From assembly GCA_016712595.1 (NCBI GenBank), contig JADJQT010000001.1, forward strand, positions 2,167,501-2,231,500: 64,000 bases of DNA, read 5' to 3'. Made by a program: the position numbers and the translations under genes. The stretch is from Rhodospirillales bacterium (GTDB lineage: Bacteria > Pseudomonadota > Alphaproteobacteria > Rhodospirillales > Defluviicoccaceae). Below the pieces are notes generated by a model, which saw only the letters and a list, made by a program, of their open reading frames with translations, did no database searches and had not been told where the DNA came from. The stretch's first letter is position 1. Every line of letters starts with the position of its first letter. Positions 37,215 to 48,639 of the stretch are shown piece after piece.

Positions 37215-37636
37215 GACTTGTCTCCCGTTCGTCTTGTTTGATGTCGCGCCTTAGACTTGCTCGCTGATCCTAATCGGCTGCGGGAGGAACAGACAAGACA
37301 CCTCGCCATTGGATAAGTGGCAAGGAGGATTGAACAGGCCGCGCGCGCTGCCGATATCGGGCACAGGGCTCAAGCTTAGATCGTGCCCGCGGGCCGCCGG
37401 GAGGATGCCACATGTCCGACGCGCGAGGAGTGTTCGCCGTTCCCCGCGCGGACGGGGATCCCGCTGGTGCGGTGCCGGCAATGCGGTTCCGATGATAGCG
37501 CTGCGGCAGTGGCGCGGAAAGCTGACAAATCGAAATTTTCGATGGAAACATGCGGAATTATTTGAGTGCATCGATTTTACAGATCTCCTATATCAGGGCT
37601 GCCGCTGACGGCGGAAACATGTTGAAGAGGTAGATT
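37215..37636. promoter_or_regulatory. Divergent region between coxG and ahpC
   Basis: This 422-base stretch has no convincing gene. The last 130 bases are AT-rich and should contain the ahpC promoter; an OxyR-type ATAG-N7-CTAT pattern was looked for and not seen. At 37437-37467 it holds an isolated sequence resembling a type I-E CRISPR repeat (GTTCCCCGCGC and CGGGGAT), without a second good copy. Confidence 0.4.
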
Positions 37637-38176
37637 ATGTTAACGATTGGTGACAAATTTCCTGAATTCGACCTGAAGGCTGTGGTTTCCCTTGATCCAA
37701 GGACTGCCTTCACCGAGCTATCCGAAAAGTCAAATCCGGGGAAGTGGAAAGTTATATTCTTTTGGCCGAAGGATTTCACTTTCGTGTGCCCGACGGAGAT
37801 TGCCGCGTTTGGCAAGATCAACGGCGAGTTCGACGACCGGGATACGGTCGTCTACGGTGCCTCGACCGACAGTGAATTCGTCCATCTGGCATGGCGGCAG
37901 AACCATGCCGACCTGAAAGATCTGCCGTTTCCGATGCTCGCCGATATCAAGCGTGAACTCAGCGAGGCGCTCGGCATCCTCGACAAGTCGGAGGGTGTCT
38001 GCCTGCGTGCGACCTTCATCGTCGATCCCGAAGGCGTGATCCGCTTCGTGTCTGTCAATGATCTCAGCGTCGGCCGCAATCCGCAAGAAGTGCTGCGGGT
38101 TCTGGATGCGCTGCAGACCGACGAGCTTTGTCCGTGTAATTGGCAGAAGGGCGACGACGTACTCAAGGTGGCGTAA
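37637..38176 (+). CDS. ahpC: Alkyl hydroperoxide reductase AhpC (2-Cys peroxiredoxin)
   Basis: This 179-residue peroxiredoxin has the peroxidatic Cys51 in DFTFVCPTE and a C-terminal resolving CPC at 165-167. That arrangement and the length match AhpC enzymes reduced by AhpD, as in mycobacteria, rather than by AhpF. It detoxifies organic peroxides and peroxynitrite in the cytoplasm. The ahpD gene follows after 123 bases on the same strand. Confidence 0.93.
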   Translation: MLTIGDKFPEFDLKAVVSLDPRTAFTELSEKSNPGKWKVIFFWPKDFTFVCPTEIAAFGKINGEFDDRDTVVYGASTDSEFVHLAWRQNHADLKDLPFPMLADIKRELSEALGILDKSEGVCLRATFIVDPEGVIRFVSVNDLSVGRNPQEVLRVLDALQTDELCPCNWQKGDDVLKVA

Positions 38177-38299
38177 CCACGGTGAAGCAGGGCGCCGGCA
38201 CGGTTCCGGCGCTCGCCCCCGCCGTTTACTCCCCCCGACTACCGCCGGGAATTACCTCTTTCCGGCCGCCCCCCACCAAGACCGCGGAGAAGACGCAAG

Positions 38300-38851
38300 A
38301 TGTCGATTGAATCATTGAAAAATGCCCTGCCGGAGTACGCCAAGGATCTCAAGCTCAACCTGTCGGCGCTGGCAACCGAGGTCGCGCTCGATGAGCAGAA
38401 GCGGGCGGGAACCTTTGTCGCCTCGGCGCTCGCCGCGCGCAACCCCGTCGTTATCGAAGCGATCCTGAGCGAATTCGCCCCGAAGATGAGCGAAGCGGCA
38501 CTGGGTGCGGCGAAAGCGGCAGCGGCGATCATGGCGATGAACAATATCTATTATCGCTTCGTGCACTTGGTCGAGGCGAAGGATTACAAGACGCTTCCCG
38601 CAAAGCTGCGGATGAACATCATCGGCCGTCCCGGAGTTGAAAAGGTCGATTTCGAGCTGTGGTCACTGGCGGTCTCGGCGATCAACGGCTGTGGTATGTG
38701 CCTGGAGGCGCACGAACACGAATTGCGCAAGGCGGGCCTCAGCGTCGAGCAGGTTCAAGCGGCGGTCAGGATTGCTGCTGTGGTTCACGCCGTGGCTGTT
38801 ACACTAGAAGGCGAAGCCGTGGCAGCGAACCTTGCGGTCGCCGCGGCTTGA
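38300..38851 (+). CDS. ahpD: Alkyl hydroperoxidase AhpD
   Basis: This 183-residue protein has the AhpD fold with the active site [12 protein letters not shown]: Cys131, Cys134 and His138, plus the upstream Glu in [13 protein letters not shown]. It reduces oxidised AhpC using lipoamide-linked electrons. Length and motifs match the family well. It forms an operon with ahpC; ftsH begins 145 bases downstream in the same direction. Confidence 0.93.
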   Translation: MSIESLKNALPEYAKDLKLNLSALATEVALDEQKRAGTFVASALAARNPVVIEAILSEFAPKMSEAALGAAKAAAAIMAMNNIYYRFVHLVEAKDYKTLPAKLRMNIIGRPGVEKVDFELWSLAVSAINGCGMCLEAHEHELRKAGLSVEQVQAAVRIAAVVHAVAVTLEGEAVAANLAVAAA

Positions 38852-38996
38852 GGCGATCGCTACCGTGGATCACATGGTTCGCCATGGCCCCGCCGGTGGT
38901 CGGCCCGCCGGCGGTGGCGGCGGGAGAAACACACCGGGCACGCAGGACGGCTAACCGCATGACGGGCACGCACACGACGGGTTGGACGCGAGCACG

Positions 38997-40934
<1,938 letters not shown>

Positions 40935-41021
40935 TGCAGGTGCGGCACGGCAGCGCGGGAGATGCCCAACGGCTGGCTCCTTCGCACAGATGACGCGTCA
41001 GTGATGCATCAAGGGACTGTC

Positions 41022-41771
41022 ATGGCAGGAAACGGAACGGCGCCGGTTCGCACCACCGGCGAAGCTCGTACGTCCAATGTGATTACGACGGGCAAAACGA
41101 TGGCGACGGCGAAGGTCATCCGTGTCTGGGACATTCCGACGCGGGTGTTCCACTGGAGTCTGGTGCTCCTCATCGCCTTCAGCTTTTATACCGGCAACGT
41201 CGGCGGTCTGCGGGAAATGGACCTGCATAAACTGTCGGGATACGCAATTCTCGCCCTCGTCACCTTCCGGGTGGTATGGGGTGTTATCGGCAGCCCAAGG
41301 TCACGGTTTGCCGATTTCGTCCGTCGCCCGGGCACCATTCTCGCTTATCTGCGGGAGCTGCGGTCCGCCCATCGACCAGCGGTAGGACACAATCCGCTGG
41401 GCGCCTTATCGGTGCTGGCGCTGTTAGCAAGCCTTGCCGTCCAGGCCGTCACCGGACTGTTCGAGCAGGCCGACATTTTCACCAAGGGGCCACTGGTCAA
41501 ATACGTCTCGCAAGCGACAAGCAACGTTTTGACGACCATGCATGAAGTCAACGCCAACGTGCTCTATGTCCTGATTGCGGCGCATCTCGCGGCGGTTATG
41601 GGCTACCTGCTGGTCAAAAAGGAAAATTTGATTCGCCCGATGCTGAACGGCCGCAAGCCCGTTGGCGGTGGGCTTGCGGCCGATGACGATACACCGTTCG
41701 TATCGATCTGGCGGGCGGTCGTAGTGCTGATCGTCGCCGCGATCGCGGTCTGGTTCGTCGTCACCTACTGA
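41022..41771 (+). CDS. Cytochrome b561-family di-haem membrane protein
   Basis: This protein has 249 residues from ATG 41022 (AAGGGA upstream); ATG 41100 is an alternative start nearer to conserved sequence. VWDIPTRVFHWSLVLLIAFS and DLHKLSGYAILALVTFRVVW give haem-ligand histidines in the first two helices, and HEVNANVLYVLIAAHLAAV gives those in the later helices, as in bacterial b561/Ni-Fe hydrogenase-type cytochromes. It would move electrons between quinones and a soluble partner. The cytochrome c' gene is convergent and adjacent, an often-seen pair. Confidence 0.86.
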   Translation: MAGNGTAPVRTTGEARTSNVITTGKTMATAKVIRVWDIPTRVFHWSLVLLIAFSFYTGNVGGLREMDLHKLSGYAILALVTFRVVWGVIGSPRSRFADFVRRPGTILAYLRELRSAHRPAVGHNPLGALSVLALLASLAVQAVTGLFEQADIFTKGPLVKYVSQATSNVLTTMHEVNANVLYVLIAAHLAAVMGYLLVKKENLIRPMLNGRKPVGGGLAADDDTPFVSIWRAVVVLIVAAIAVWFVVTY

Positions 41772-41773
41772 GC

Positions 41774-41833
41774 GCGCGAAGCATTGGACCTCGCGACCGG
41801 ACAGCAAAGGGCTTCGCCAACACCGCTTCGCGC
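41774..41833. terminator. Inverted repeat between convergent cytochrome genes
   Basis: GCGCGAAGC at 41774-41782 and GCTTCGCGC at 41825-41833 are perfect nine-base inverted copies with 42 bases between. They sit in the 69-base gap between the convergent cytochrome b561 and c' genes and could end both transcripts. No T-run is evident. Confidence 0.35.
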
Positions 41834-41840
41834 CTTAAGG

Positions 41841-42296
41841 TTAATCCTTGTCTTTCTCGCGGAAGTCATCGTGGCAGCCCTTGCACGTCTTGCCGAGGCC
41901 GCCCAGCGCCGCGGCGAGAACTTTCGGCTCATCGTCAGCAGCCAGAGCGAGCTTGTCGGCGGCCTCCTGGAAGGAGTCCATCGCCTTCTTGAACGCGTCC
42001 GGTTTTTCCCAGATCGCCGCAAGCGCTTCCGTCTTTCCGGTTTTCGAATCTTCGGGGAAGATATGGGTGCTGAGCTTTGCCAGTGGCGCGATGGCCTTGG
42101 CGTGCACCGATGCATCTTCGGTGTAAGGAACGTTTCCCCGGATAATCGCGGCAAGCGCCGAGGTGTGGCCGCCAATCGCTTCCATGACCGACTTACGGTA
42201 ATCGATCTTGGCCTGATCGGCGAAGGCTGCGCTCGAGACGAGGGCGCACCCGCAGGCAATCACGATGCGGGTCGTCCAAGATGCTGAATGGGTCAT
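41841..42296 (-). CDS. Cytochrome c' (c-556 type)
   Basis: This 151-residue protein starts at ATG 42296 after AGGAC. A signal peptide covers about 1-26 (AAFADQ). The mature part is a four-helix bundle (YRKSVMEAIGGHTSALAAI, HAKAIAPLAKLS) with one C-terminal haem site CKGCHDDFR. Cytochromes c' bind NO or serve in electron transfer in the periplasm. It is convergent with the b561-type gene, its likely redox partner. Confidence 0.92.
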   Translation of the reverse strand: MTHSASWTTRIVIACGCALVSSAAFADQAKIDYRKSVMEAIGGHTSALAAIIRGNVPYTEDASVHAKAIAPLAKLSTHIFPEDSKTGKTEALAAIWEKPDAFKKAMDSFQEAADKLALAADDEPKVLAAALGGLGKTCKGCHDDFREKDKD

Positions 42297-42531
42297 CGTC
42301 CAGTCCTGTTTCAAGGTGGCGTCCGGGCGCGACGACGAGGATGCCGCGCAGGTTGCGTCATACGTACGCGACCGCGCGGGGTGGACACAACTGCATGTGG
42401 TCGGATACACCTGATCTTGAAGTCGGGCACACCGCTGTCGACGCTTTCGGTATCAGTGACCGCCACAATCGCTTACTCTGCCGTCACCGTGATGGCATTG
42501 GCGTCGGCGGGCGCGAAGGACGGGTGAGGCG

Positions 42532-43116
42532 ATGACGGATATCCGCTCTCTGTGCGTGCTCTGCGGATCGCGAGAAGGTACCGACCCGGCCCATCGGGCG
42601 GCGGCCATCCGCCTGGGAACGTTGCTAGCGGAACGTGGCGTGCGGCTTGTCTACGGCGGCGGTTCCATCGGGCTCATGGGCACGATTGCCGATGCCGTCA
42701 TCAACGCTGGCGGCGAAGTGGTGGGCGTGATCCCGAAGTTTCTGATTCGCTCGGAGATCGGGCATCGGCGGTTGACCGAGCTCGTCGTCACCTCCAGCAT
42801 GCACGACCGCAAGCGTCGCATGTTCGATATGGCGGACGCCTTTGTCGTGCTTCCCGGAGGGCTCGGCACGCTTGACGAGACCTTCGAGATCATCACCTGG
42901 AAGCAACTCCGCCTCCATCAGGCGCCGATCATCGTGCTCGACGTCAACGGCTACTGGGCGCCTCTCTCCGCGCTGATCGCCGCCACGATTTCCGGCGGAT
43001 TCGCCGCTGCGGCCGTCGCCGACCTGATCTCTGTCGTCGAAACTCCGGAACAGGTTTTTGACGTTCTGGCAAGCGCGCCGCCGTCGCGCGAGGAAGCGCT
43101 TTCGAACCAGCTTTAA
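42532..43116 (+). CDS. LOG-family protein (cytokinin-activating type lysine decarboxylase-like)
   Basis: This 194-residue Rossmann-fold protein has CVLCGSREGTDPAH at the start, VYGGGSIGLMG near 39-49 and the diagnostic PGGLGTLDE near 108-116. LOG proteins release nucleobases from nucleoside 5'-monophosphates; in bacteria they probably take part in nucleotide turnover. The ATG overlaps a preceding TGA-like sequence, but no clear operon partner is present. Confidence 0.9.
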   Translation: MTDIRSLCVLCGSREGTDPAHRAAAIRLGTLLAERGVRLVYGGGSIGLMGTIADAVINAGGEVVGVIPKFLIRSEIGHRRLTELVVTSSMHDRKRRMFDMADAFVVLPGGLGTLDETFEIITWKQLRLHQAPIIVLDVNGYWAPLSALIAATISGGFAAAAVADLISVVETPEQVFDVLASAPPSREEALSNQL

Positions 43117-43292
43117 GCGGCTCATCATGACGTCGCGCGGTTACGGGGAGCCGATGGCTCTGCCGATCGGGGCAATCTTGCCAAAAATGGCCATCGCGGG
43201 TAGGGTGCTCGGTCCGTGCGATTACGGCGCAGGGAACGGGGCGCACCCCGGCGGACGAAATCGGCCGAGAACGCTCTCAGGAGAGTAATACG

Positions 43293-44507
43293 ATGAAAAA
43301 GATTAAGGTCGCTAAACCGATCGTTGATCTCGATGGCGACGAGATGACCAGAGTTATCTGGCAATACATCAAAGATAAGCTGATTGTTCCTTATCTTGAT
43401 GTCGACATCCGGTATTTTGACCTGGGGATGGAGCATCGGGACGCGACCGACGATCGAGTGACGATTGATGCCGCCGAAGCGATCAAGGAACATGGCGTCG
43501 GGGTAAAGTGCGCGACGATCACGCCTGACGAGGCACGCGTTGCCGAGTTTGGCCTGAAGAAGATGTGGAAGTCGCCAAACGGCACCATTCGCAACATCCT
43601 GGGCGGCACCGTTTTCCGTCAGCCGATCATTTGCAACAATGTCCCGCGCTTGGTTCCCGGCTGGACAAAGCCGATCGTCATCGGCCGTCACGCCTTCGGC
43701 GATCAGTATCGGGCGACCGACTTCGTCGTTCCAAGCGAGGGCAAGCTGACGATCAAGTTCACCCCCTCTGACGGCAGTGCGCCGATCGAGCAGGAAGTCT
43801 TTGCCTTTCCCGGCGGCGGCGTCGCCATGGCGATGTACAACCTCGATGAATCGATCCGCGGTTTTGCCCGTGCCTGCATGAACTACGGTCTGGACATCGG
43901 CTGGTCGGTGTACCTGTCGACCAAGAACACCATCCTCAAGGCCTACGACGGCCGCTTCAAGGATCTTTTCGCCGAGATCTACGACGCGGAATTCAAGGCG
44001 AAGTTTGAAGCCAAGGGAATCGTCTACGAGCACCGCCTGATCGACGACATGGTCGCCTCGGCGCTGAAGTGGGACGGCGGCTTCGTTTGGGCCTGCAAGA
44101 ACTACGATGGCGACGTGCAGTCGGACTCGGTGGCGCAGGGCTTCGGCTCGCTCGGCCTGATGACATCGGTGCTGATGACGCCGGACGGCAAGACCATCGA
44201 AGCTGAGGCGGCGCATGGCACGGTCACCCGCCACTTCCGCCAGCATCAGCAGGGCAAGCCGACGTCGACCAATCCCATCGCTTCGATCTTCGCCTGGACG
44301 CGCGGGCTGCACTACCGCGGTACCTTCGACGACACGCCCGAGGTGGTTCGCTTCGCCCATGCCCTTGAGGAGGTCTGCGTCGAGACGGTGGAAAGCGGTG
44401 CGATGACCAAGGATCTCGCGATCCTCATTGGTCCGGACCAGCCGTGGATGACCACTGAGCAGTTTCTCGCCAAGCTCGACGAGAACTTGCAGAAGAAGAT
44501 GGCCTGA
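43293..44507 (+). CDS. icd: NADP-dependent isocitrate dehydrogenase
   Basis: This 404-residue enzyme matches the dimeric eukaryotic-like NADP-IDH common in alphaproteobacteria. [15 protein letters not shown] at about 9-23, the isocitrate-binding [17 protein letters not shown] near 94-110, and [12 protein letters not shown] near 307-318 are all present. It oxidises isocitrate to 2-oxoglutarate in the citric acid cycle. AGGAGAG lies just before the start. A GC-rich hairpin follows the gene. Confidence 0.96.
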   Translation: MKKIKVAKPIVDLDGDEMTRVIWQYIKDKLIVPYLDVDIRYFDLGMEHRDATDDRVTIDAAEAIKEHGVGVKCATITPDEARVAEFGLKKMWKSPNGTIRNILGGTVFRQPIICNNVPRLVPGWTKPIVIGRHAFGDQYRATDFVVPSEGKLTIKFTPSDGSAPIEQEVFAFPGGGVAMAMYNLDESIRGFARACMNYGLDIGWSVYLSTKNTILKAYDGRFKDLFAEIYDAEFKAKFEAKGIVYEHRLIDDMVASALKWDGGFVWACKNYDGDVQSDSVAQGFGSLGLMTSVLMTPDGKTIEAEAAHGTVTRHFRQHQQGKPTSTNPIASIFAWTRGLHYRGTFDDTPEVVRFAHALEEVCVETVESGAMTKDLAILIGPDQPWMTTEQFLAKLDENLQKKMA

Positions 44508-44535
44508 GAAGTCGATGGCCTGAGACCCGCCGCCG

Positions 44536-44560
44536 GCCGATCCGCTCTCCGCGGATCGGC
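44536..44560 (+). terminator. Hairpin after icd
   Basis: GCCGATCCGC at 44536-44545 pairs perfectly with GCGGATCGGC at 44551-44560 around a five-base loop, followed by TGTCTT. It is a plausible terminator for icd and lies just before the rpmB promoter. Confidence 0.55.
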
Positions 44561-44564
44561 TGTC

Positions 44565-44593
44565 TTGACGGCTCGGGTCCGAGGCTTTACATA
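44565..44593 (+). promoter_or_regulatory. Sigma70-type promoter for rpmB
   Basis: TTGACG at 44565-44570 and TACATA at 44588-44593 are separated by 17 bases, a near-consensus housekeeping promoter. Transcription should begin near 44600, giving a leader of about 55 bases. Confidence 0.65.
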
Positions 44594-44610
44594 CCGATAA
44601 CGGTGTTGAC

Positions 44611-44626
44611 GGGGCTCGCGAGCCCC
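44611..44626 (+). promoter_or_regulatory. Palindromic hairpin in rpmB leader
   Basis: GGGGCTCGCGAGCCCC is a perfect palindrome, followed by a T-rich stretch (TCCTTTGTTTTA) and the rpmB ribosome site. It could work as an attenuator or as an autoregulatory target of a ribosomal protein. Confidence 0.5.
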
Positions 44627-44654
44627 GTCCTTTGTTTTACGGAGAACTCTTCTG

Positions 44655-44948
44655 ATGGCACGGCGCTGCCCGATTACCGGAAAAGGCGTGCTGACCGGTA
44701 ACAACGTCAGCCACGCCAACAACAAGACCCGTCGTCGCTTCCTGCCGAACCTGCAGCCGGCATCGCTGATGAGCGATACGCTCGGACGACCGGTTACCTT
44801 GCGTGTCTCGACCCACGGGCTGCGTACGATCGAGCACCGCGGTGGCTTGGATTTGTACTTAACCAAGGCCAAGAGTGCTGAGTTGACCCCCGAACTTCGT
44901 CGGCTCAAGCGGCTCATCAGGCGTGCCGGCGTTAGCGCCGACGCTTAA
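44655..44948 (+). CDS. rpmB: 50S ribosomal protein L28
   Basis: This 97-residue basic protein has the L28 signature [20 protein letters not shown] at its start, followed by [11 protein letters not shown]. The length is typical for alphaproteobacteria, which have a longer C-terminal region than E. coli. GGAG lies upstream at normal spacing. It has its own promoter and a leader hairpin. Confidence 0.97.
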   Translation: MARRCPITGKGVLTGNNVSHANNKTRRRFLPNLQPASLMSDTLGRPVTLRVSTHGLRTIEHRGGLDLYLTKAKSAELTPELRRLKRLIRRAGVSADA

Positions 44949-45037
44949 GATCGCGCGCGCGATAGCCGCGTAGCAGAGCGCCGCGCGGCGCCGGCTCCCT
45001 CCTCTCGGAAGAGGTCCGGCGCCGCGCGAAGCGGCCC

Positions 45038-45940
45038 TCAAATTCGCATCCATGACGGCAGTTGCGGGGAGATGTGAGCGTCGCCAATAGCGATGCGGCC
45101 TTCGCCTGCTGAGATCTCTCCCAGGGCGTCGAGCCGGATCGAAGCGAGCGCCAAGTCTCCGCTTCCTGAGCGGACTTCGCCGACGGGCTTGTCGCCGACG
45201 AGGATGGGCGTGCCGGGCGCGGGGCGCGGCCCCTCGACACGCATGGGGACCAATCGCCGCTTGACCAGACCGCGATAGCGCGTGCGCGCGGTCAATTCCT
45301 GGCCGAGGAAGCATCCCTTCTGCCAGTCGATGCCGTGCAATTCGTCAAATCCGCATTCCAGCAGCAAGGATTTATCGATGCTGATGTCCCGGCTACCATC
45401 GGGCAGCCCGAGGGCGATCCGGCTTCGGTCATAGTCGTCCGCGACGCCTGTGCCGAAACCGCGTTCGAGCAGAGGCGATGCGCCCGTGGCGGTGGGCAGC
45501 ACCGCGCGCGCTCCCGCATCGGCGAGACGGGGGTCGATAAAGACGACACCACCGGCAAGCGCTTGCGCCGTGCCCGCCTCGGCCGGCGGCAGGTCGAACG
45601 CCTCAGCGGCGCCGGGACCGGTCAGTGCCCAGACGGCCATCTCGGGTATCGCCGCGCCAATGCTCACGCGTGATCGCAGCTTGTACATGGTGAGGCGGCG
45701 CACGAGATCCGGGGCCCGCGAGGCTTCGACGTCGAGGAGCAGAGCTTCGCCCATCGTGCAGATGAAGAAGTCATGCAGGTATTTGCCTTGAGGCGTAAGA
45801 AATGCCGCCCAGATGGCGTGGCTTGGACTGACACGGGTGATATCGTTGGAAATCAAGCCTTGCAGGAACGTGCTTGCGTCGGGGCCCCCAACCGTGAGCA
45901 CGGCACGATCGGGGAGCGGAACGCAGAGGGGTGAGGTCAT
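45038..45940 (-). CDS. ygfZ: YgfZ/GcvT-family folate-binding Fe-S cluster protein
   Basis: This 300-residue protein starts at ATG 45940. The GcvT-like fold has LTVGGPDASTFLQGLISNDI near the start and the diagnostic KGCFLGQELTAR near 214-225, with Cys as the key residue. YgfZ uses tetrahydrofolate and helps maintain certain iron-sulfur enzymes such as MiaB. It stands alone, convergent with rpmB. Confidence 0.92.
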   Translation of the reverse strand: MTSPLCVPLPDRAVLTVGGPDASTFLQGLISNDITRVSPSHAIWAAFLTPQGKYLHDFFICTMGEALLLDVEASRAPDLVRRLTMYKLRSRVSIGAAIPEMAVWALTGPGAAEAFDLPPAEAGTAQALAGGVVFIDPRLADAGARAVLPTATGASPLLERGFGTGVADDYDRSRIALGLPDGSRDISIDKSLLLECGFDELHGIDWQKGCFLGQELTARTRYRGLVKRRLVPMRVEGPRPAPGTPILVGDKPVGEVRSGSGDLALASIRLDALGEISAGEGRIAIGDAHISPQLPSWMRI

Positions 45941-46133
45941 CGAAACGGAGGTCCTTGCAGCGGTGGCGCCGAGAGTTCGACGGTGAAGGTGACGGGCGGA
46001 CGCCGGCAACGCAAGCATTCGCGCGCCGGCACACTCGGCATTACGGGCACGCGCGTCGCGTCAGGCTTGCGATGCCGCGCACCAGCGGCCTATGCTCCAT
46101 GACAGTCGGGTGAAACGACGGAGGGTGTATCCC

Positions 46134-46304
46134 ATGAGCCTGCAGGATCGCATCGAAGCATTGAAGGCCAAGCATCATGCCCTCGAGGAAGCGATAGAAA
46201 CGGAGAATAATCGGCCGCGCCCGGATGAGTCAGAGATCTCAAGGCTGAAAAAGCAAAAATTACAAATTAAGGACGAAATCGCCAATTTAAGCCATCCCCA
46301 TTAG
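46134..46304 (+). CDS. Small coiled-coil YdcH-family (DUF465) protein
   Basis: This 56-residue protein starts at ATG 46134 after GGAGGG. It is a single charged helical hairpin, LQDRIEALKAKHHALEEAI then SRLKKQKLQIKDEI, as in DUF465/YdcH proteins of alphaproteobacteria. Function is unknown. The longer frame from 46092 has no ribosome site. Confidence 0.82.
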   Translation: MSLQDRIEALKAKHHALEEAIETENNRPRPDESEISRLKKQKLQIKDEIANLSHPH

Positions 46305-46681
46305 CGTTAGGAGTAGTCTGTGTGTGCGCTTTGTTTAATTAGGCGATAGCGCACCCGGAACAGCAGTTGCGGCGGGTGCGGGAGCGCCCGCCGCTCAAGA
46401 GAATGGTGTGTTCAATCTTGCATGTGCAGTGCAACGAAATGATTGAGCAAACGCAGCATTGGTTTCTCAAGACGGCATGTTACCCGGGAAAAAAAACGCC
46501 AGTCACCAGTGACAAGATCCGCTCAGTCAACGCCATCGGCCGGTCTGACGTCCACGATCGGATACTGCGACTCCCCCTTTGCAAAAGTCTCAATTTTAGA
46601 CCACACTCCGCCTCGACTGGCGCGGACGGCAAGGCTGGCTCGCGTCTTGGTCTCTGACAAACTTGAAAAAAGGGGAGGGCC
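46305..46681 (+). promoter_or_regulatory. Upstream region of prpE with several dyads
   Basis: This 377-base non-coding stretch contains GTGCGCT-N17-AGCGCAC (46324-46354), TTGCA-N7-TGCAA (46418-46434) and TTTGCAAA at 46578-46585. The last resembles half of the site reported for ScfR/PccR-type short-chain acyl-CoA regulators that control propionyl-CoA genes. A strong AGGGGAGGG ribosome site ends the region. Confidence 0.45.
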
Positions 46682-48610
46682 ATGACTGGATCATACGAGG
46701 ACGCCTTTAATCGCTCCATTTCAGATCCGGAAGGTTTCTGGGGTGAGGCCGCGGAAGGCATTCACTGGTTCAAGAAATGGGATAAGGTTCTCGACGACAC
46801 GAACAAGCCGTTCTATCGCTGGTTTTCCGGTGGCATCGTCAATACGTGTTACAACGCCCTCGATCGTCACGTTGAAGGCGGCCGGGCGGATCAGCTGGCG
46901 CTGATTTATGACAGCCCGGTGACCGGCAATACCGTCCGGACCTATACCTATCGTCAGTTGCGCGACGAAGTCGCGGCGTTTGCCGGCGTTCTCGTCGGAC
47001 TGGGTGTGGGTAAGGGCGACCGGGTTATCGTCTACATGCCGATGGTCCCGGAAGCACCGATCGCCATGCTTGCCTGCGCGCGCATCGGCGCCGTTCACTC
47101 CGTCGTATTTGGCGGGTTTGCCTCGAACGAACTGGCCGTGCGCATCGACGATGCGCTGCCGAAGGCGATCGTCACCGCGTCGTGCGGCATCGAAGTCGGG
47201 CGCGTGATCGATTATAAGCCCTTGATCGAAGGCGCGATTGCCTTGTCGGATCACAAGCCTGACGCCGTCATCATCAAGCAGCGTCCGCAAAATCTGTGGG
47301 AACTGCAAAGCGGTCAGTACGACTGGGACGAGTCGGCGGCCAAGGCAACGCCGGCCGAGTGCGTGCCGGTGGCGGCGACCGATCCACTCTACATTCTCTA
47401 TACGTCGGGTACGACCGGCCAGCCGAAGGGTGTGGTCCGCGACAATGGTGGTCACCTCGTCGCACTGAACTGGTCGATGAAGAATATCTACGACGTCGAA
47501 CCGGGTGAAGTGTGGTGGGCCGCCTCGGACGTGGGCTGGGTCGTCGGCCACTCCTACATCGTTTATGCGCCGCTGATCTACGGGGCGACGACGGTCGTCT
47601 ATGAGGGCAAGCCGGTCGGAACACCGGACGCCGGTGCCTTCTGGCGGATGATCGAACAGCACAATGTCGTCTCGCTGTTTACCGCGCCGACGGCGTTTCG
47701 CGCCATCAAACGCGATGATCCGAAGGCCGAGCTGATGGCTAAGTATGACCTCAGCAAGTTCCGCATTCTCTTCCTCGCCGGCGAGCGCACCGATCCCGAT
47801 ACCCTGCAATGGGCGATGAACGCGGTCAAACGCCCGGTCATCGACCACTGGTGGCAGACCGAGACCGGCTGGGCGATTGCCGCCAACTGCATGGGCCTCG
47901 ATGTGCTGCCGGTGAAGCCAGGCTCGCCAACCCGTCCGGTGCCAGGCTGGAACGTCATGGTTCTCGACGAGGCGAACAAAGAGGTTGGACGCGGTCAGAG
48001 CGGCACGATCTGCGTGAAGCTGCCCCTGCCTCCGGGCGCGTTGCCGACGCTGTGGAACAACGATGACCGCTTCGTGAAGTCGTATCTCACCGAGTTTCCC
48101 GGCTACTATACCACCGCCGATGCCGGTTTCATGGATGAGGACGGCTACGTCTACATCATGGCCCGCACCGATGACGTCATCAACGTCGCCGGCCACCGCC
48201 TGTCGACCGGGGCGATGGAAGAGGTCCTGGCCCGTCACGACGACGTCGCGGAATGCGCCGTCGTCGGGGTTTATGACAACTTCAAGGGTCAGCTTCCCGT
48301 CGGCTTCGTGGTTCTCAAGGCGGGAGTCAGCAAGTCGCACGAGCAGATCGTCAAGGAACTGGTGAAGATGGTCCGCGACCAGATCGGTCCGGTCGCCGCC
48401 TTCAAGACCGCGACGGTGATCGATCGCCTGCCCAAGACCCGCTCCGGCAAGATCCTGCGCGGGACCATCCAGAAGATCGCCGACAACGAGCCGTGGAAAA
48501 TGCCGGCGACCATCGACGATCCGGCAATCCTTGACGAGATCAAGGGCGCCCTGGAGCAGATCGGCTACGCCAGCGCCCGCAAAGAGGCAGCGTCCTCGCC
48601 GGCGGAATAA
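46682..48610 (+). CDS. prpE: Propionyl-CoA synthetase (acyl-CoA synthetase)
   Basis: This 642-residue AMP-forming ligase has YILYTSGTTGQPKGVVRDNGG (P-loop) near 238-257, WWQTETGW near 389-396, and the C-terminal PKTRSGKILRG with the acylatable Lys near 591-601. The N-terminal SYEDAFNRSISDPEGFWGEA and GHSYIVYAPLIYGATTVVYE favour PrpE over acetyl-CoA synthetase. It activates propionate (and probably acetate or butyrate) for central metabolism. A strong terminator follows, so it is a single-gene unit. Confidence 0.92.
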   Translation: MTGSYEDAFNRSISDPEGFWGEAAEGIHWFKKWDKVLDDTNKPFYRWFSGGIVNTCYNALDRHVEGGRADQLALIYDSPVTGNTVRTYTYRQLRDEVAAFAGVLVGLGVGKGDRVIVYMPMVPEAPIAMLACARIGAVHSVVFGGFASNELAVRIDDALPKAIVTASCGIEVGRVIDYKPLIEGAIALSDHKPDAVIIKQRPQNLWELQSGQYDWDESAAKATPAECVPVAATDPLYILYTSGTTGQPKGVVRDNGGHLVALNWSMKNIYDVEPGEVWWAASDVGWVVGHSYIVYAPLIYGATTVVYEGKPVGTPDAGAFWRMIEQHNVVSLFTAPTAFRAIKRDDPKAELMAKYDLSKFRILFLAGERTDPDTLQWAMNAVKRPVIDHWWQTETGWAIAANCMGLDVLPVKPGSPTRPVPGWNVMVLDEANKEVGRGQSGTICVKLPLPPGALPTLWNNDDRFVKSYLTEFPGYYTTADAGFMDEDGYVYIMARTDDVINVAGHRLSTGAMEEVLARHDDVAECAVVGVYDNFKGQLPVGFVVLKAGVSKSHEQIVKELVKMVRDQIGPVAAFKTATVIDRLPKTRSGKILRGTIQKIADNEPWKMPATIDDPAILDEIKGALEQIGYASARKEAASSPAE

Positions 48611-48639
48611 ACCGTCGCGATAAAGGCGCAAGCGAGAAG

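Noticed and set aside
37377..37467. A CRISPR array
   Set aside because: Only one sequence resembles a repeat; the segments one repeat-plus-spacer unit upstream and downstream do not match, and there are no cas genes.
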